NCBI GenBank assembly: GCA_002422795.1 | Contig: DITJ01000096.1 | Location: forward strand, 1 to 10,290 | Reading direction: 5' to 3' | Source of the DNA: Alphaproteobacteria bacterium UBA6187 | GTDB lineage: Bacteria; Pseudomonadota; Alphaproteobacteria; Rickettsiales; UBA6187 | DNA length: 10,290 nt | Part shown: positions 1 through 6,190 of the stretch, one piece after another | Layout of the letters: the number at the start of each line of letters is the position of its first letter | Numbering within the stretch: position 1 is the stretch's first letter | Position numbers and translations under genes: made by a program | Notes under the pieces: generated by a model | Seen by the model: the letters and a program-made list of their open reading frames with translations, nothing else | What the model was told of the DNA's origin: nothing | The model's database searches: none

Positions 1-99
1 CCACGAAGTGGCGTGGCAATCCAGAGCAAATAACAATAGAACTGTATCTTGACAATAAGATTCCTGGATTGCCACGCCACTTCGTGGCTCGCAATGACG
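1..99. repeat. Dispersed palindromic repeat, perfect 24-bp inverted arms
   Basis: Positions 1-24 and 64-87 are exact reverse complements of each other, separated by 39 bases. Each arm contains a smaller palindrome (ccacg-6-cgtgg). The right arm continues into ctcgcaatgacg (88-99). The left arm is cut by the window edge, so the element probably extends outward. A diverged relative with the same end sequences lies at 8234-8280. Repeats ending in tcgcaatgac are common in intergenic DNA of alphaproteobacterial endosymbionts and other bacteria. The transcripts could form a long hairpin, but no coding content is seen. Confidence 0.8.
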
Positions 100-179
100 T
101 ACAGCTTGACATTTACAAAAGAAAAATATTAAATGCAATTGCCCAGAGGTTTTATTCTGGAACTACAGCTATTTAATAC

Positions 180-1031
180 CTAACTAACCCTTTCTATCCA
201 TAGCTGGCTTGCGCGCTCGCGCTTATGCCCGATATTATTCCTTAAATTTATCGCCCGGCTTTGCCAATCAATCTCCTGGCCTTGCGGGGATTTATTTTCC
301 CGCCATAGATTTTCTGCCTGCTTGCGCTTGCTACGGATATTGCTAGATAGATGGCCAGCCAGTAATTCGCCTGCGGATTTTGCTTTGTCCCGCGCTTTAT
401 CGTGGTCGCGCATATGGTGCATGATTAACTGGATACGCCGGTTTTTTTGCAATTGTAGTTTTTTCTTCAGAAGCGCACGCGTTGTTGCGGTAATAAGTAT
501 ACCACCAAACATAACCGCAAATACCTGCCCTTCGTTTTTATGCCGCCCTTGGCCGATAGCCCCCCCAACCGCAAGGCTCATTGCACCAGTTAAAGCGTGC
601 ATCCAGTTACCACTCAATACAGATATAACTGTCATTGAAAGTTCGGTAACACTAAGTGCATCACCAACACCAAGGCCGCCCGCCTCATCGCGCAAAGGCT
701 TTGTGGCTTTAATCATTACTACAGGCTTACCATTTTCCTGATATTGGGTAACCTCTGCCTGCTGTCCGCTTATCAATACTGTTGGGCTGATTCCTGCCCC
801 AAATGGCTGTGGTTTTTGGGTAGTAAGAGTGCGCATCATTTCCTGGTATTCAATTTCCAGGAAGTAATTCATCTGCGTAGAAATGCTTATAGCGTCCGGG
901 CCTTCCACACGGTAAAGACCGCCCCTGGAGAACATCTCGCCAAGGTAAACATTCCGCGCCTCGTCATATTTCATGGCTATGTCTGAGGCATAACTTTGTC
1001 TTGATTCACCAAGACCTAAACCCATTTTCAT
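180..1031 (-). CDS. Hypothetical protein with two hydrophobic segments and a repeated basic C-terminal motif
   Basis: I do not recognise this 283-residue protein. There is no signal peptide. Residues 1-125 are soluble-looking and mixed in charge. Residues about 128-160 and 168-187 are hydrophobic and glycine-rich and could be a membrane hairpin. Residues 188-283 are strongly basic and helical. The tail contains an imperfect duplication: residues 228-245 and 263-280 share L, N-I, K-R, A, L-W and E at the same spacing (9 of 18 identical). The ATG at 1029-1031 has only a weak purine stretch upstream; an ATG two codons inside is an alternative. A TATAAT box lies 40-45 bases upstream. The gene is divergent from uppP and stands alone. 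It may be an inner-membrane protein with a nucleic-acid- or membrane-facing basic tail, but this is only inference. Confidence 0.7.
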   Translation of the reverse strand: MKMGLGLGESRQSYASDIAMKYDEARNVYLGEMFSRGGLYRVEGPDAISISTQMNYFLEIEYQEMMRTLTTQKPQPFGAGISPTVLISGQQAEVTQYQENGKPVVMIKATKPLRDEAGGLGVGDALSVTELSMTVISVLSGNWMHALTGAMSLAVGGAIGQGRHKNEGQVFAVMFGGILITATTRALLKKKLQLQKNRRIQLIMHHMRDHDKARDKAKSAGELLAGHLSSNIRSKRKQAENLWRENKSPQGQEIDWQSRAINLRNNIGHKRERASQLWIERVS

Positions 1032-1070
1032 CAGCTATTCGCTTTTCTTTTATAAATGTTTATCCATTAT

Positions 1071-1099
1071 ATTATAAAAAATAAAATAAAGCTTGAAAA
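1071..1099 (-). promoter_or_regulatory. Sigma70-type promoter for the minus-strand hypothetical gene
   Basis: Read on the minus strand, 1071-1076 is an exact TATAAT. 1094-1099 reads TTTTCA (4 of 6 matches to TTGACA) at a 17-base spacing. Transcription would start near 1064, giving a leader of about 30 bases before the ATG at 1031. Because the region is AT-rich, chance matches are likely, so this is a candidate only. Confidence 0.4.
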
Positions 1100-1167
1100 A
1101 TTAAGAAAAAAGCTTGCCCGGAATCACTTTTTTTGTTCATATATAGTAATTTTAATTTAAGAATACC

Positions 1168-1212
1168 CGTCATTACCTGAGTTTTTTCTTCAAAAACTAT
1201 AGGGGAATGACG
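1168..1212. repeat. 45-bp imperfect palindrome in the uppP leader
   Basis: The outer arms cgtcatt (1168-1174) and aatgacg (1206-1212) pair exactly. The inner arms agttttt (1180-1186) and aaaaact (1192-1198) also pair exactly around a 5-base loop, leaving a small internal loop. The structure ends 11 bases before the aagga ribosome binding site of uppP. It may be a short member of the cgtcatt/aatgacg repeat family, a leader hairpin, or an intrinsic barrier. The sequence does not decide among these. Confidence 0.55.
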
Positions 1213-1237
1213 AAACTTCAACTAAGGATTTCGCCTT

Positions 1238-2038
1238 ATGGATATAATCACATTACTACAAGCCATATTTCTAGGTATAGTTGAAGGACTTACTGAATTC
1301 ATACCAGTATCTTCAACCGGGCATCTTATAATTTTGGTTGATTTGCTTGGTTTTAAGGCCCCACCTGGCAAAACTTTTGAGATTATCATCCAGCTTGGCG
1401 CTATTTTTGCTGTGTGCTGGTTATACAGGCATAAAATATTCGAAGTTATTAAAGGTCTGCCATCTAAACGAAAAGAACAGGTTTTCGCTTTGAATATCTG
1501 CCTTGCCTTCCTTCCAGCAGCAGCGCTTGGGGTTATTTTCCACGATTTCATTAAGAATGTATTATTCAGCCCGTATGTGGTTGCAACATCTCTGCTGGTA
1601 GGCGGCATACTAATCCTGCTTATAGAAAAGAAAGTGCATAAACCACGTTACAATTCCATTGAAAAAATAACCCCTAAAACAGCACTGCAAATAGGCTTCA
1701 TGCAAGCCCTTGCCATGATTCCCGGGGTATCCCGCTCAGGAGCAACAATCATGGGCTCAATATTACTTGGGGTGGAAAGAAAGGCCGCAACGGAATTTTC
1801 ATTTTTCCTGGCAATGCCAACCATGCTGGGCGCAACTGTTTATGATGTTTATAAAAATTTTGGAAGTCTTTCCTTCGATAATTTCTGGCTGATTGCAGCA
1901 GGATTTATAAGTGCCTTCATTGCAGCTACGCTGGTTGTAAAAACCCTGATAGCATTTGTAAGCCATAATGGCTTTGCACCTTTTGCATGGTATAGAATTG
2001 TAATTGGCAGCGCGATGCTGGTTTATCTTTGGTATTAA
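1238..2038 (+). CDS. uppP: Undecaprenyl-diphosphatase UppP (BacA family)
   Basis: This is an integral membrane phosphatase that dephosphorylates undecaprenyl pyrophosphate to recycle the lipid carrier for peptidoglycan and other envelope glycans. At 266 residues it has the usual family length (E. coli 273). The first signature, GIVEGLTEFIPVSSTGHL (13-30), supplies E16, E20, S26 and H29. The second, PGVSRSGAT (162-170), supplies the catalytic R166. Several hydrophobic helices follow, and the C-terminus is hydrophobic as expected. The ATG at 1238 has an aagga ribosome binding site 9 bases upstream, so the start is well supported. The gene stands alone. A structured repeat follows the stop and may end transcription. 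The family is known to give bacitracin resistance when overproduced. Identification is secure. Confidence 0.97.
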   Translation: MDIITLLQAIFLGIVEGLTEFIPVSSTGHLIILVDLLGFKAPPGKTFEIIIQLGAIFAVCWLYRHKIFEVIKGLPSKRKEQVFALNICLAFLPAAALGVIFHDFIKNVLFSPYVVATSLLVGGILILLIEKKVHKPRYNSIEKITPKTALQIGFMQALAMIPGVSRSGATIMGSILLGVERKAATEFSFFLAMPTMLGATVYDVYKNFGSLSFDNFWLIAAGFISAFIAATLVVKTLIAFVSHNGFAPFAWYRIVIGSAMLVYLWY

Positions 2039-2068
2039 CGATTGTGGTATAGTTAAAGTTTTTGGACT

Positions 2069-2260
2069 TGTCATCCCGGAACCTAAAAAACCTTAAATTT
2101 GCTACTTCAACAAATTTTTAGGTTTTGTTGGTATCCGGGATCCATATTCCAGAATCCTTTATAATTACAAATGGCTCTGGGATATGGATCCCGGGTATTA
2201 AGGATTCCTAAAAAATTTATGAAGTATAAATTCTAAGGAATCCTAAATCCCGGGATGACA
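2069..2260. repeat. Structured dispersed repeat with 11-bp terminal inverted repeats
   Basis: The ends tgtcatcccgg (2069-2079) and ccgggatgaca (2250-2260) are exact reverse complements. Inside are nested stems. 2135-2152 pairs with 2177-2194 with one mismatch over 18 bases (core gggatccatat/atatggatccc). ggattcct (2202-2209) pairs exactly with aggaatcc (2236-2243). It sits between the 3' ends of the convergent uppP and XRE genes and fills the gap. Elements of the tgtcatcccggga type are common in alphaproteobacterial intergenic DNA. No protein is encoded. It may act as a bidirectional terminator. Confidence 0.75.
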
Positions 2261-2289
2261 GTGCTTAAGCATTTTATACTTCTTACCCA

Positions 2290-2745
2290 TCACTCCTGAA
2301 GCGAAGAAACAAGACTGGTTATTTTTTTCCTGATGTTTGGATTTTTTAGCGTCATCAGTTTCCGTGCCATTGTCCAAACTTCGTTATCAATCGCATCATT
2401 TACCAGATTCTTTGATGAATCAGGGAAAAATTCATTTACAGAAATTTCAAGCGACTTCGCTAATTGATACAATGAAACGGCAGGAATACGGTCTGTTGCA
2501 GCTTCATATTTCTGTACCTGTTGATATGATACCCCAATGATATTGCCTATTTCTTCCTGGCTATAGCAAAATATCTTCCTGATGCTACGGAATCTATTAG
2601 CGATTTCTTTTATGTTGTGGTTTTTAGCAAGTTTCTTATCAGAAAAATTTTTTGCTTTAACCTCTCTTGGTTTTGCTATTTCGCTTTGGTTTGCGGCCTC
2701 GCTTGGTATTAAAATCTCGTCTTTAGCATAGTTAACATTTTTCAT
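2290..2745 (-). CDS. XRE/SinR-type helix-turn-helix transcriptional regulator
   Basis: This 151-residue protein has a charged N-terminal extension (1-45), an HTH_3 (Cro/CI) domain at about 47-106, and a helical C-terminal tail (115-151). The HTH reads IRKIFCYSQEEIGNIIGVSY followed by QQVQKYE, with a typical recognition helix. The Q-Q-x-x-K-Y-E motif and a trailing N-E-F-F are shared with a subfamily of XRE proteins common in Alphaproteobacteria. The start has a strong aggggga ribosome binding site (2750-2756 region on the complement), which supports ATG 2743-2745. It is divergent from the XRE-receiver gene at 3214, whose HTH has the near-identical motif Q-Q-I-H-K-Y-E. The two may therefore read related operators. 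No ligand-binding domain is visible; it is probably a cytoplasmic DNA-binding regulator. The target is unknown. Confidence 0.88.
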   Translation of the reverse strand: MKNVNYAKDEILIPSEAANQSEIAKPREVKAKNFSDKKLAKNHNIKEIANRFRSIRKIFCYSQEEIGNIIGVSYQQVQKYEAATDRIPAVSLYQLAKSLEISVNEFFPDSSKNLVNDAIDNEVWTMARKLMTLKNPNIRKKITSLVSSLQE

Positions 2746-3034
2746 GTTCTCCCCCTAATAATTGTTAATTCAATTGAGCTAAAGAAACCAGAAACTGCTA
2801 TTCCCCAACATGACAAGAATCAAGAAAAGTAACTTTACATAAAACAACCTTACAACCTGCATTCCTTAATTTATAAACCTTTACTCTTCTGTAATTATTT
2901 AGGATACAAGCCATGTATCGAAGCATCCTGAAGCCAGCAACTGGCTCATAAACACTGGAAAATGATACATACTATAAGATTCCTATAGGTTGAAAATTAA
3001 ATCCGATAAAAATTTCATAAAGATTCATAATTTC

Positions 3035-3048
3035 TTGATTTGAATCAA
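3035..3048 (+). promoter_or_regulatory. FNR-type binding site TTGAT-TTGA-ATCAA
   Basis: This is an exact match to the FNR/Anr/FixK consensus TTGAT-N4-ATCAA. It lies within a longer perfect dyad (3033-3050, tcttgatt-tg-aatcaaga). A weak -10 candidate, GATAAA (3070-3075), would put the site near -41, the position used for class II activation by FNR. The predicted transcript would have a leader of about 130 bases before the XRE-receiver start at 3214. The Crp/Fnr protein encoded at 5413-6183 is the obvious candidate to bind it. Confidence 0.7.
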
Positions 3049-3144
3049 GATTCTATAGATAATAATATTGATAAAAAAGATCATCTTTTAGGAATTTTAG
3101 AAAATACCGCACTTAACAGTTGTCATATACCAATAAAGTATATA

Positions 3145-3171
3145 CCATAAGTAGAATTGCACTACTTATGG
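3145..3171 (+). promoter_or_regulatory. Perfect 10-bp inverted repeat in the XRE-receiver leader
   Basis: ccataagtag (3145-3154) and ctacttatgg (3162-3171) are exact reverse complements around a 7-base spacer. Flanking tata and gtata extend the symmetry loosely. The dyad ends 42 bases before the preferred GTG start. It fits either an operator for autoregulation by one of the two XRE proteins or an RNA hairpin in the leader. Confidence 0.6.
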
Positions 3172-3213
3172 CGTATATCCTTAAGGGTGAGTATTTTTCA
3201 AAGCGAGGTTAAG

Positions 3214-3954
3214 GTGGCTGAGGTTAATATTTACATAGGGGACAAATTACGCCAACGGCGTAAGAAGCTCAACCTATCACAAGATGACCTGGCAAGAATG
3301 CTGGGTATATCGAATCAACAAATCCATAAATACGAGGCGGGGATAAATAAATTATCTGCATCCTTGCTGTTTACATGTGCAAAATTATTACATGTTCCTA
3401 TCACCTATTTTTTTGAAGGAATGCCGCTTAATAATAATATAAAGATGGATTGCAGTAATAATTTACGCTGCACAAGGAACACACCCCTTGCCATACTTCT
3501 TGTGGAAGATAATCCTGTTGACGAAATGCTGGTTAAGGAAGCACTTACCACGTGCGACAAACGAACAACCATGCACACAATTCATGATGGCAAAGAAGCC
3601 ATACAATTCCTACGGAAAAAGAAATCATTTTATTCTTTTCCAAGGCCTGACATCATATTCCTAGATCTTAACATGCCTAAAAATTGCGGTCTTGATATAT
3701 TAAAGGAAATTAAGAATGACCGCGAAATAATGGATATACCGGTGATTATATTAACCAACAGCATTAATCCTGATGATATGCTAAAAAGCTATAAAATGGG
3801 GGCATGCGGCTTTATGAGTAAATCATTTGATATAAATGAATTTAATAAAAATATCGCCTCAATTGTGAATTGCTGGTCGCAGGCTATGGTTTTGCCTTCA
3901 ATGCAAAATGATAATTACATAGAAAATCTTATACCTGTTTTACAGGAAGCGTAA
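3214..3954 (+). CDS. XRE HTH domain fused to an Rcp1-type response-regulator receiver
   Basis: At 246 residues, the N-terminal HTH_3 domain (about 6-68) contains LRQRRKKLNLSQDDLARMLG and the QQIHKYE recognition motif. After a linker, a CheY-like receiver (about 91-228) follows with E98-D99 in LLVEDNPVDE, phosphoacceptor D151 in FLDLNMPK, T181 and K203. The motif FPRPDIIFLDLNMP and the spacing resemble the phytochrome response regulator (Rcp1) family, normally a stand-alone receiver. An HTH before the receiver reverses the usual response-regulator order. I chose GTG 3214 because GAGG (3205-3208) lies 5 bases upstream. A TTG at 3157 would extend the frame 19 codons but runs through the perfect hairpin and lacks a ribosome binding site. 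An FNR-type site lies upstream. The kinase gene opposite, overlapping by 26 bp, is the likely partner (inference). Output is probably phosphorylation-controlled DNA binding. Confidence 0.9.
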   Translation: MAEVNIYIGDKLRQRRKKLNLSQDDLARMLGISNQQIHKYEAGINKLSASLLFTCAKLLHVPITYFFEGMPLNNNIKMDCSNNLRCTRNTPLAILLVEDNPVDEMLVKEALTTCDKRTTMHTIHDGKEAIQFLRKKKSFYSFPRPDIIFLDLNMPKNCGLDILKEIKNDREIMDIPVIILTNSINPDDMLKSYKMGACGFMSKSFDINEFNKNIASIVNCWSQAMVLPSMQNDNYIENLIPVLQEA

Positions 3955-5116
3955 AATAAAAGATAGAACCTTCGCCCAATTTGGATTCAACCCAGATTCG
4001 TCCATTATGCTTTTCAACCACCTGCTGGCATATGGCAAGACCTATGCCGGTGCCGGAAGCTTTTGTCCTTGGCTCCAGCCTTTTAAAAATCTCGAATATT
4101 TTTTCTAAATATTCATTTTCTATGCCATCACCATTATCTTTGATAGAAAACAACCAATAATCCCCTTCAAGCTTTGCAGCAATATGGATTTTAATATCAA
4201 CACCATTATGATGTTTTATTGCATTGCTGATAAGGTTCTGGAATAGTTGGGCTATTTGCGTATTATCTGCACATATAGTCGGTAATATTCCCGAAGTAAT
4301 TTGAGCTTTTGTATCAGAAATTAACTGCTGCAAGCCCTTCGTGACATAATCTAATATATCAGCACAATCAACATCTGCAAAGAACCCCGAATTTTGCCGA
4401 TAGCTTGAATAAAAGAGTAAATCTGTAATAAGTGAATTCATTTGGGCTACCGCTCCGAGTATATAGCTAACTAACTGCTTGCCTTTATCATCCAGGATAT
4501 TACCATATTGCATATCAAGTAACTGCGTACATGATGAAATGCTATGCAATGGCTCGCGCAAATCATGCGAAGCCACATAAGAAAACCTTTCCAATTCGGT
4601 ATTGGACTTCGTTAACGCCTCTACTGTTTTTCTTAAATCATTCTCAAATTGCTTGCACTTTGTAATATCCAGGAAAACCGAGCACTGCCTGTAACTGCCA
4701 TCTCTTAACCGCACATAATCACTCACAAACCTGGCATAAATTATATTACCTTCGTTCCATTGCATTTTTACTACACACGCCTGTTTACTTTTTTGCCCAA
4801 CCAGTTCTTTAACATGCGCCCTATATTCATCTTTAGTATCTTCCGTTATAAAACCACTTAATTCTTTACCAACCAGTTCCTTCATTTCCGTTCCAAGTAA
4901 CATGCCGGATGTAAGATTAGCATCTATAATTATACCGTTTTCATCCATTGTCATGTAACCAACCGGTGCAAAATTATACAGGTCAAAATACCTATCCCTG
5001 GATTCCTGAAATTCATGGTTTTCCTGAAGTAATTTTGCATTACTTTCCTGAAGCTCAACTATTAATTGCCGCATCTCTTTTTCAGATAATTTTTCCATAT
5101 ACTCTATTTTAGACAT
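3929..5116 (-). CDS. Soluble PAS-domain sensor histidine kinase
   Basis: At 395 residues, the order of parts is: a helical/coiled-coil start (about 8-42), a PAS domain (about 43-155, with YNFAPVGYMTMDENG), a HisKA dimerisation helix with phosphoacceptor H184 in FSYVASHDLREPL, then an HATPase domain with N-box N298 in QNLISNAIKHH, G1 DNGDG (327-331), F-box IFEIFKRL, and G2 GTGIGL (355-360). All catalytic motifs are intact. No membrane segment is seen, so it senses a cytoplasmic signal. The PAS lacks an obvious haem-ligand signature and its ligand is unknown. The SHDLxEPL-type H-box is typical of phytochrome-like kinases, which pair with Rcp1-type receivers such as the one encoded opposite. I chose ATG 5116 because GGAG lies 6 bases upstream. 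An ATG four codons earlier (5128) has no clear site. The 3' end overlaps the receiver gene by 26 bp. Confidence 0.92.
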   Translation of the reverse strand: MSKIEYMEKLSEKEMRQLIVELQESNAKLLQENHEFQESRDRYFDLYNFAPVGYMTMDENGIIIDANLTSGMLLGTEMKELVGKELSGFITEDTKDEYRAHVKELVGQKSKQACVVKMQWNEGNIIYARFVSDYVRLRDGSYRQCSVFLDITKCKQFENDLRKTVEALTKSNTELERFSYVASHDLREPLHSISSCTQLLDMQYGNILDDKGKQLVSYILGAVAQMNSLITDLLFYSSYRQNSGFFADVDCADILDYVTKGLQQLISDTKAQITSGILPTICADNTQIAQLFQNLISNAIKHHNGVDIKIHIAAKLEGDYWLFSIKDNGDGIENEYLEKIFEIFKRLEPRTKASGTGIGLAICQQVVEKHNGRIWVESKLGEGSIFYFTLPVKQV

Positions 5117-5224
5117 ACAAAACTCCATAACTCAAACACAACCAACAGTGGCTTTATTTTTAAAATACACTAAATCCTGGGGTGAACAATATTAATATTA
5201 TTAATTGTGATTTATATAATTTTA

Positions 5225-5238
5225 TTGATAAATATCAA
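5225..5238. promoter_or_regulatory. FNR-type binding site TTGAT-AAAT-ATCAA between kinase and Crp/Fnr genes
   Basis: This is an exact match to TTGAT-N4-ATCAA, extended by one more pair (5224-5239). It lies in the 296-base gap between the divergent kinase (start 5116) and Crp/Fnr gene (start 5413), so it can serve either. On the minus strand, AT-rich -10 candidates at 5195-5202 would put it near -41 to -44, close to a class II activator position for the kinase. On the plus strand TACATA (5253-5258) or TATTAC (5272-5277) could be -10 elements for the crp/fnr gene, giving positions near -33 or -52. Confidence 0.7.
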
Positions 5239-5412
5239 TGTATCGGCAAATTTACATAGCCCACCCTGCCATATTACCTACAAATCCAACTATTAGTAGG
5301 AAAGTATTTTACTTTTCAACTTTAACTGACGCGCCTCTTGTTAGATCATCCTTATATTACGGCTTTAAACGCATGTAGTATGAAACGCATTAACAAATTG
5401 GTATGGAAAATT

Positions 5413-6183
5413 ATGGCGACAATAAAAGCATCTAATACACTTGATAGCAGTTTCTTCAAAAGTCTTAAAATACTCTCCGAATTAGGCGATGAGTATATTT
5501 TATATCTACTGGAACACGCCTTGATTAAAAGATACGATAAGGGCAAATTATTATTTCTGCAAGGCGACCCGGTAACAACAGTTTATATAATCCGTAGCGG
5601 CTGGGTGAAGTTATTCAGGAATACCGTAGACGGTACGGAAGTTATTACATCTTTATGCAAGGAAGGTGATTTATTCAGCAAGTCTGCAATGGTTGGAAAA
5701 GAAACCCATCCCACTTGCGCCCAAGTTGTCGAGGAAGCCATAGTATATGAAATACCCGCACGCATATTAAAAGAATCAATTAAAAGGGATCTTAAGCTTG
5801 CACTAAATGTAATATCTTATTTATCGACCAGTATTAATTTACTGGATAAGCAGGTGGAGCATCTGGCCATTATGAATGCCGACCAGCGCCTTGCGTGCTT
5901 CTTGTTACATTTATGCACTAATGCCAAAGGCCCAAGTGTAAAAATTAAATTACCCTGCAATAAGGAACTTATTGCCAACCATTTGGGGATGAAGCCGGAG
6001 ACATTTTCAAGATCCATACCGAAATTACGGCCGGTTGGCGTAGTGGAAAAATCCGACCATATTGAAATTAACGATATAAACACTTTAAGGAATTATACAT
6101 GCGTTTCCTGTACCAGTGCCGGTGCCTGCATTGCCTGCCCGGCCAGCCAGTGGAATGTACCTGAACATTATTATGCTTCTTGA
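5413..6183 (+). CDS. Crp/Fnr-family regulator with C-terminal Cys4 motif
   Basis: At 256 residues, the cNMP-binding-like beta-roll (about 25-120, with LLFLQGDPVTTVYIIRSGWV) is followed by a long dimerisation helix (about 125-155) and a winged HTH (about 160-225). The recognition helix reads MKPETFSRS. E196, S199 and R200 match the E-x-x-S-R triad by which E. coli FNR reads TTGAT. The protein has no N-terminal cysteine cluster. Its last 27 residues contain C230-x2-C233-x5-C239-x2-C242, which could bind an iron-sulfur cluster or another metal. Bacillus Fnr is a known precedent for C-terminal cluster ligands. I chose ATG 5413 (GGA 5 bases upstream). ATG 5380 and TTG 5338 are in frame but lack ribosome binding sites. 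An FNR-type site lies upstream, suggesting autoregulation. It is probably a redox- or NO-responsive regulator; the ligand is inferred. Confidence 0.9.
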   Translation: MATIKASNTLDSSFFKSLKILSELGDEYILYLLEHALIKRYDKGKLLFLQGDPVTTVYIIRSGWVKLFRNTVDGTEVITSLCKEGDLFSKSAMVGKETHPTCAQVVEEAIVYEIPARILKESIKRDLKLALNVISYLSTSINLLDKQVEHLAIMNADQRLACFLLHLCTNAKGPSVKIKLPCNKELIANHLGMKPETFSRSIPKLRPVGVVEKSDHIEINDINTLRNYTCVSCTSAGACIACPASQWNVPEHYYAS

Positions 6184-6190
6184 AGTAGCA

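Larger units (their letters stand above)
2746..3213. other. Long AT-rich intergenic control region between two divergent XRE genes
   Basis: No credible gene was found in these 468 bases. The region holds several dyads: a 5-bp stem hairpin at 2932-2946 (agcca/tggct), the FNR-type palindrome at 3035-3048, an odd palindrome aaaagat-c-atctttt at 3075-3089, and a perfect 10-bp stem at 3145-3171. This density of symmetric sites is what one expects where several regulators bind. A short untranslated RNA cannot be excluded. Confidence 0.6.

Noticed and set aside
322..986. Plus-strand open frames opposite the hypothetical gene at 180-1031
   Set aside because: They are compositional shadows. The minus-strand frame is longer and has a promoter-like TATAAT and coherent domain layout, although its own family is unknown.
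1222..1608. 128-codon open frame antisense to uppP
   Set aside because: It lies fully opposite a secure gene, and its product has low-complexity composition with no recognisable domain or ribosome binding site.
3066..3083. Additional FNR-like site (ttgat near 3068-3072)
   Set aside because: The opposing half-site is too far away and incomplete; only the TTGAT half matches.
5201..5225. CRP-type site (tgtga) near 5207
   Set aside because: Only one half-site is present; no matching tcaca lies at the required distance.
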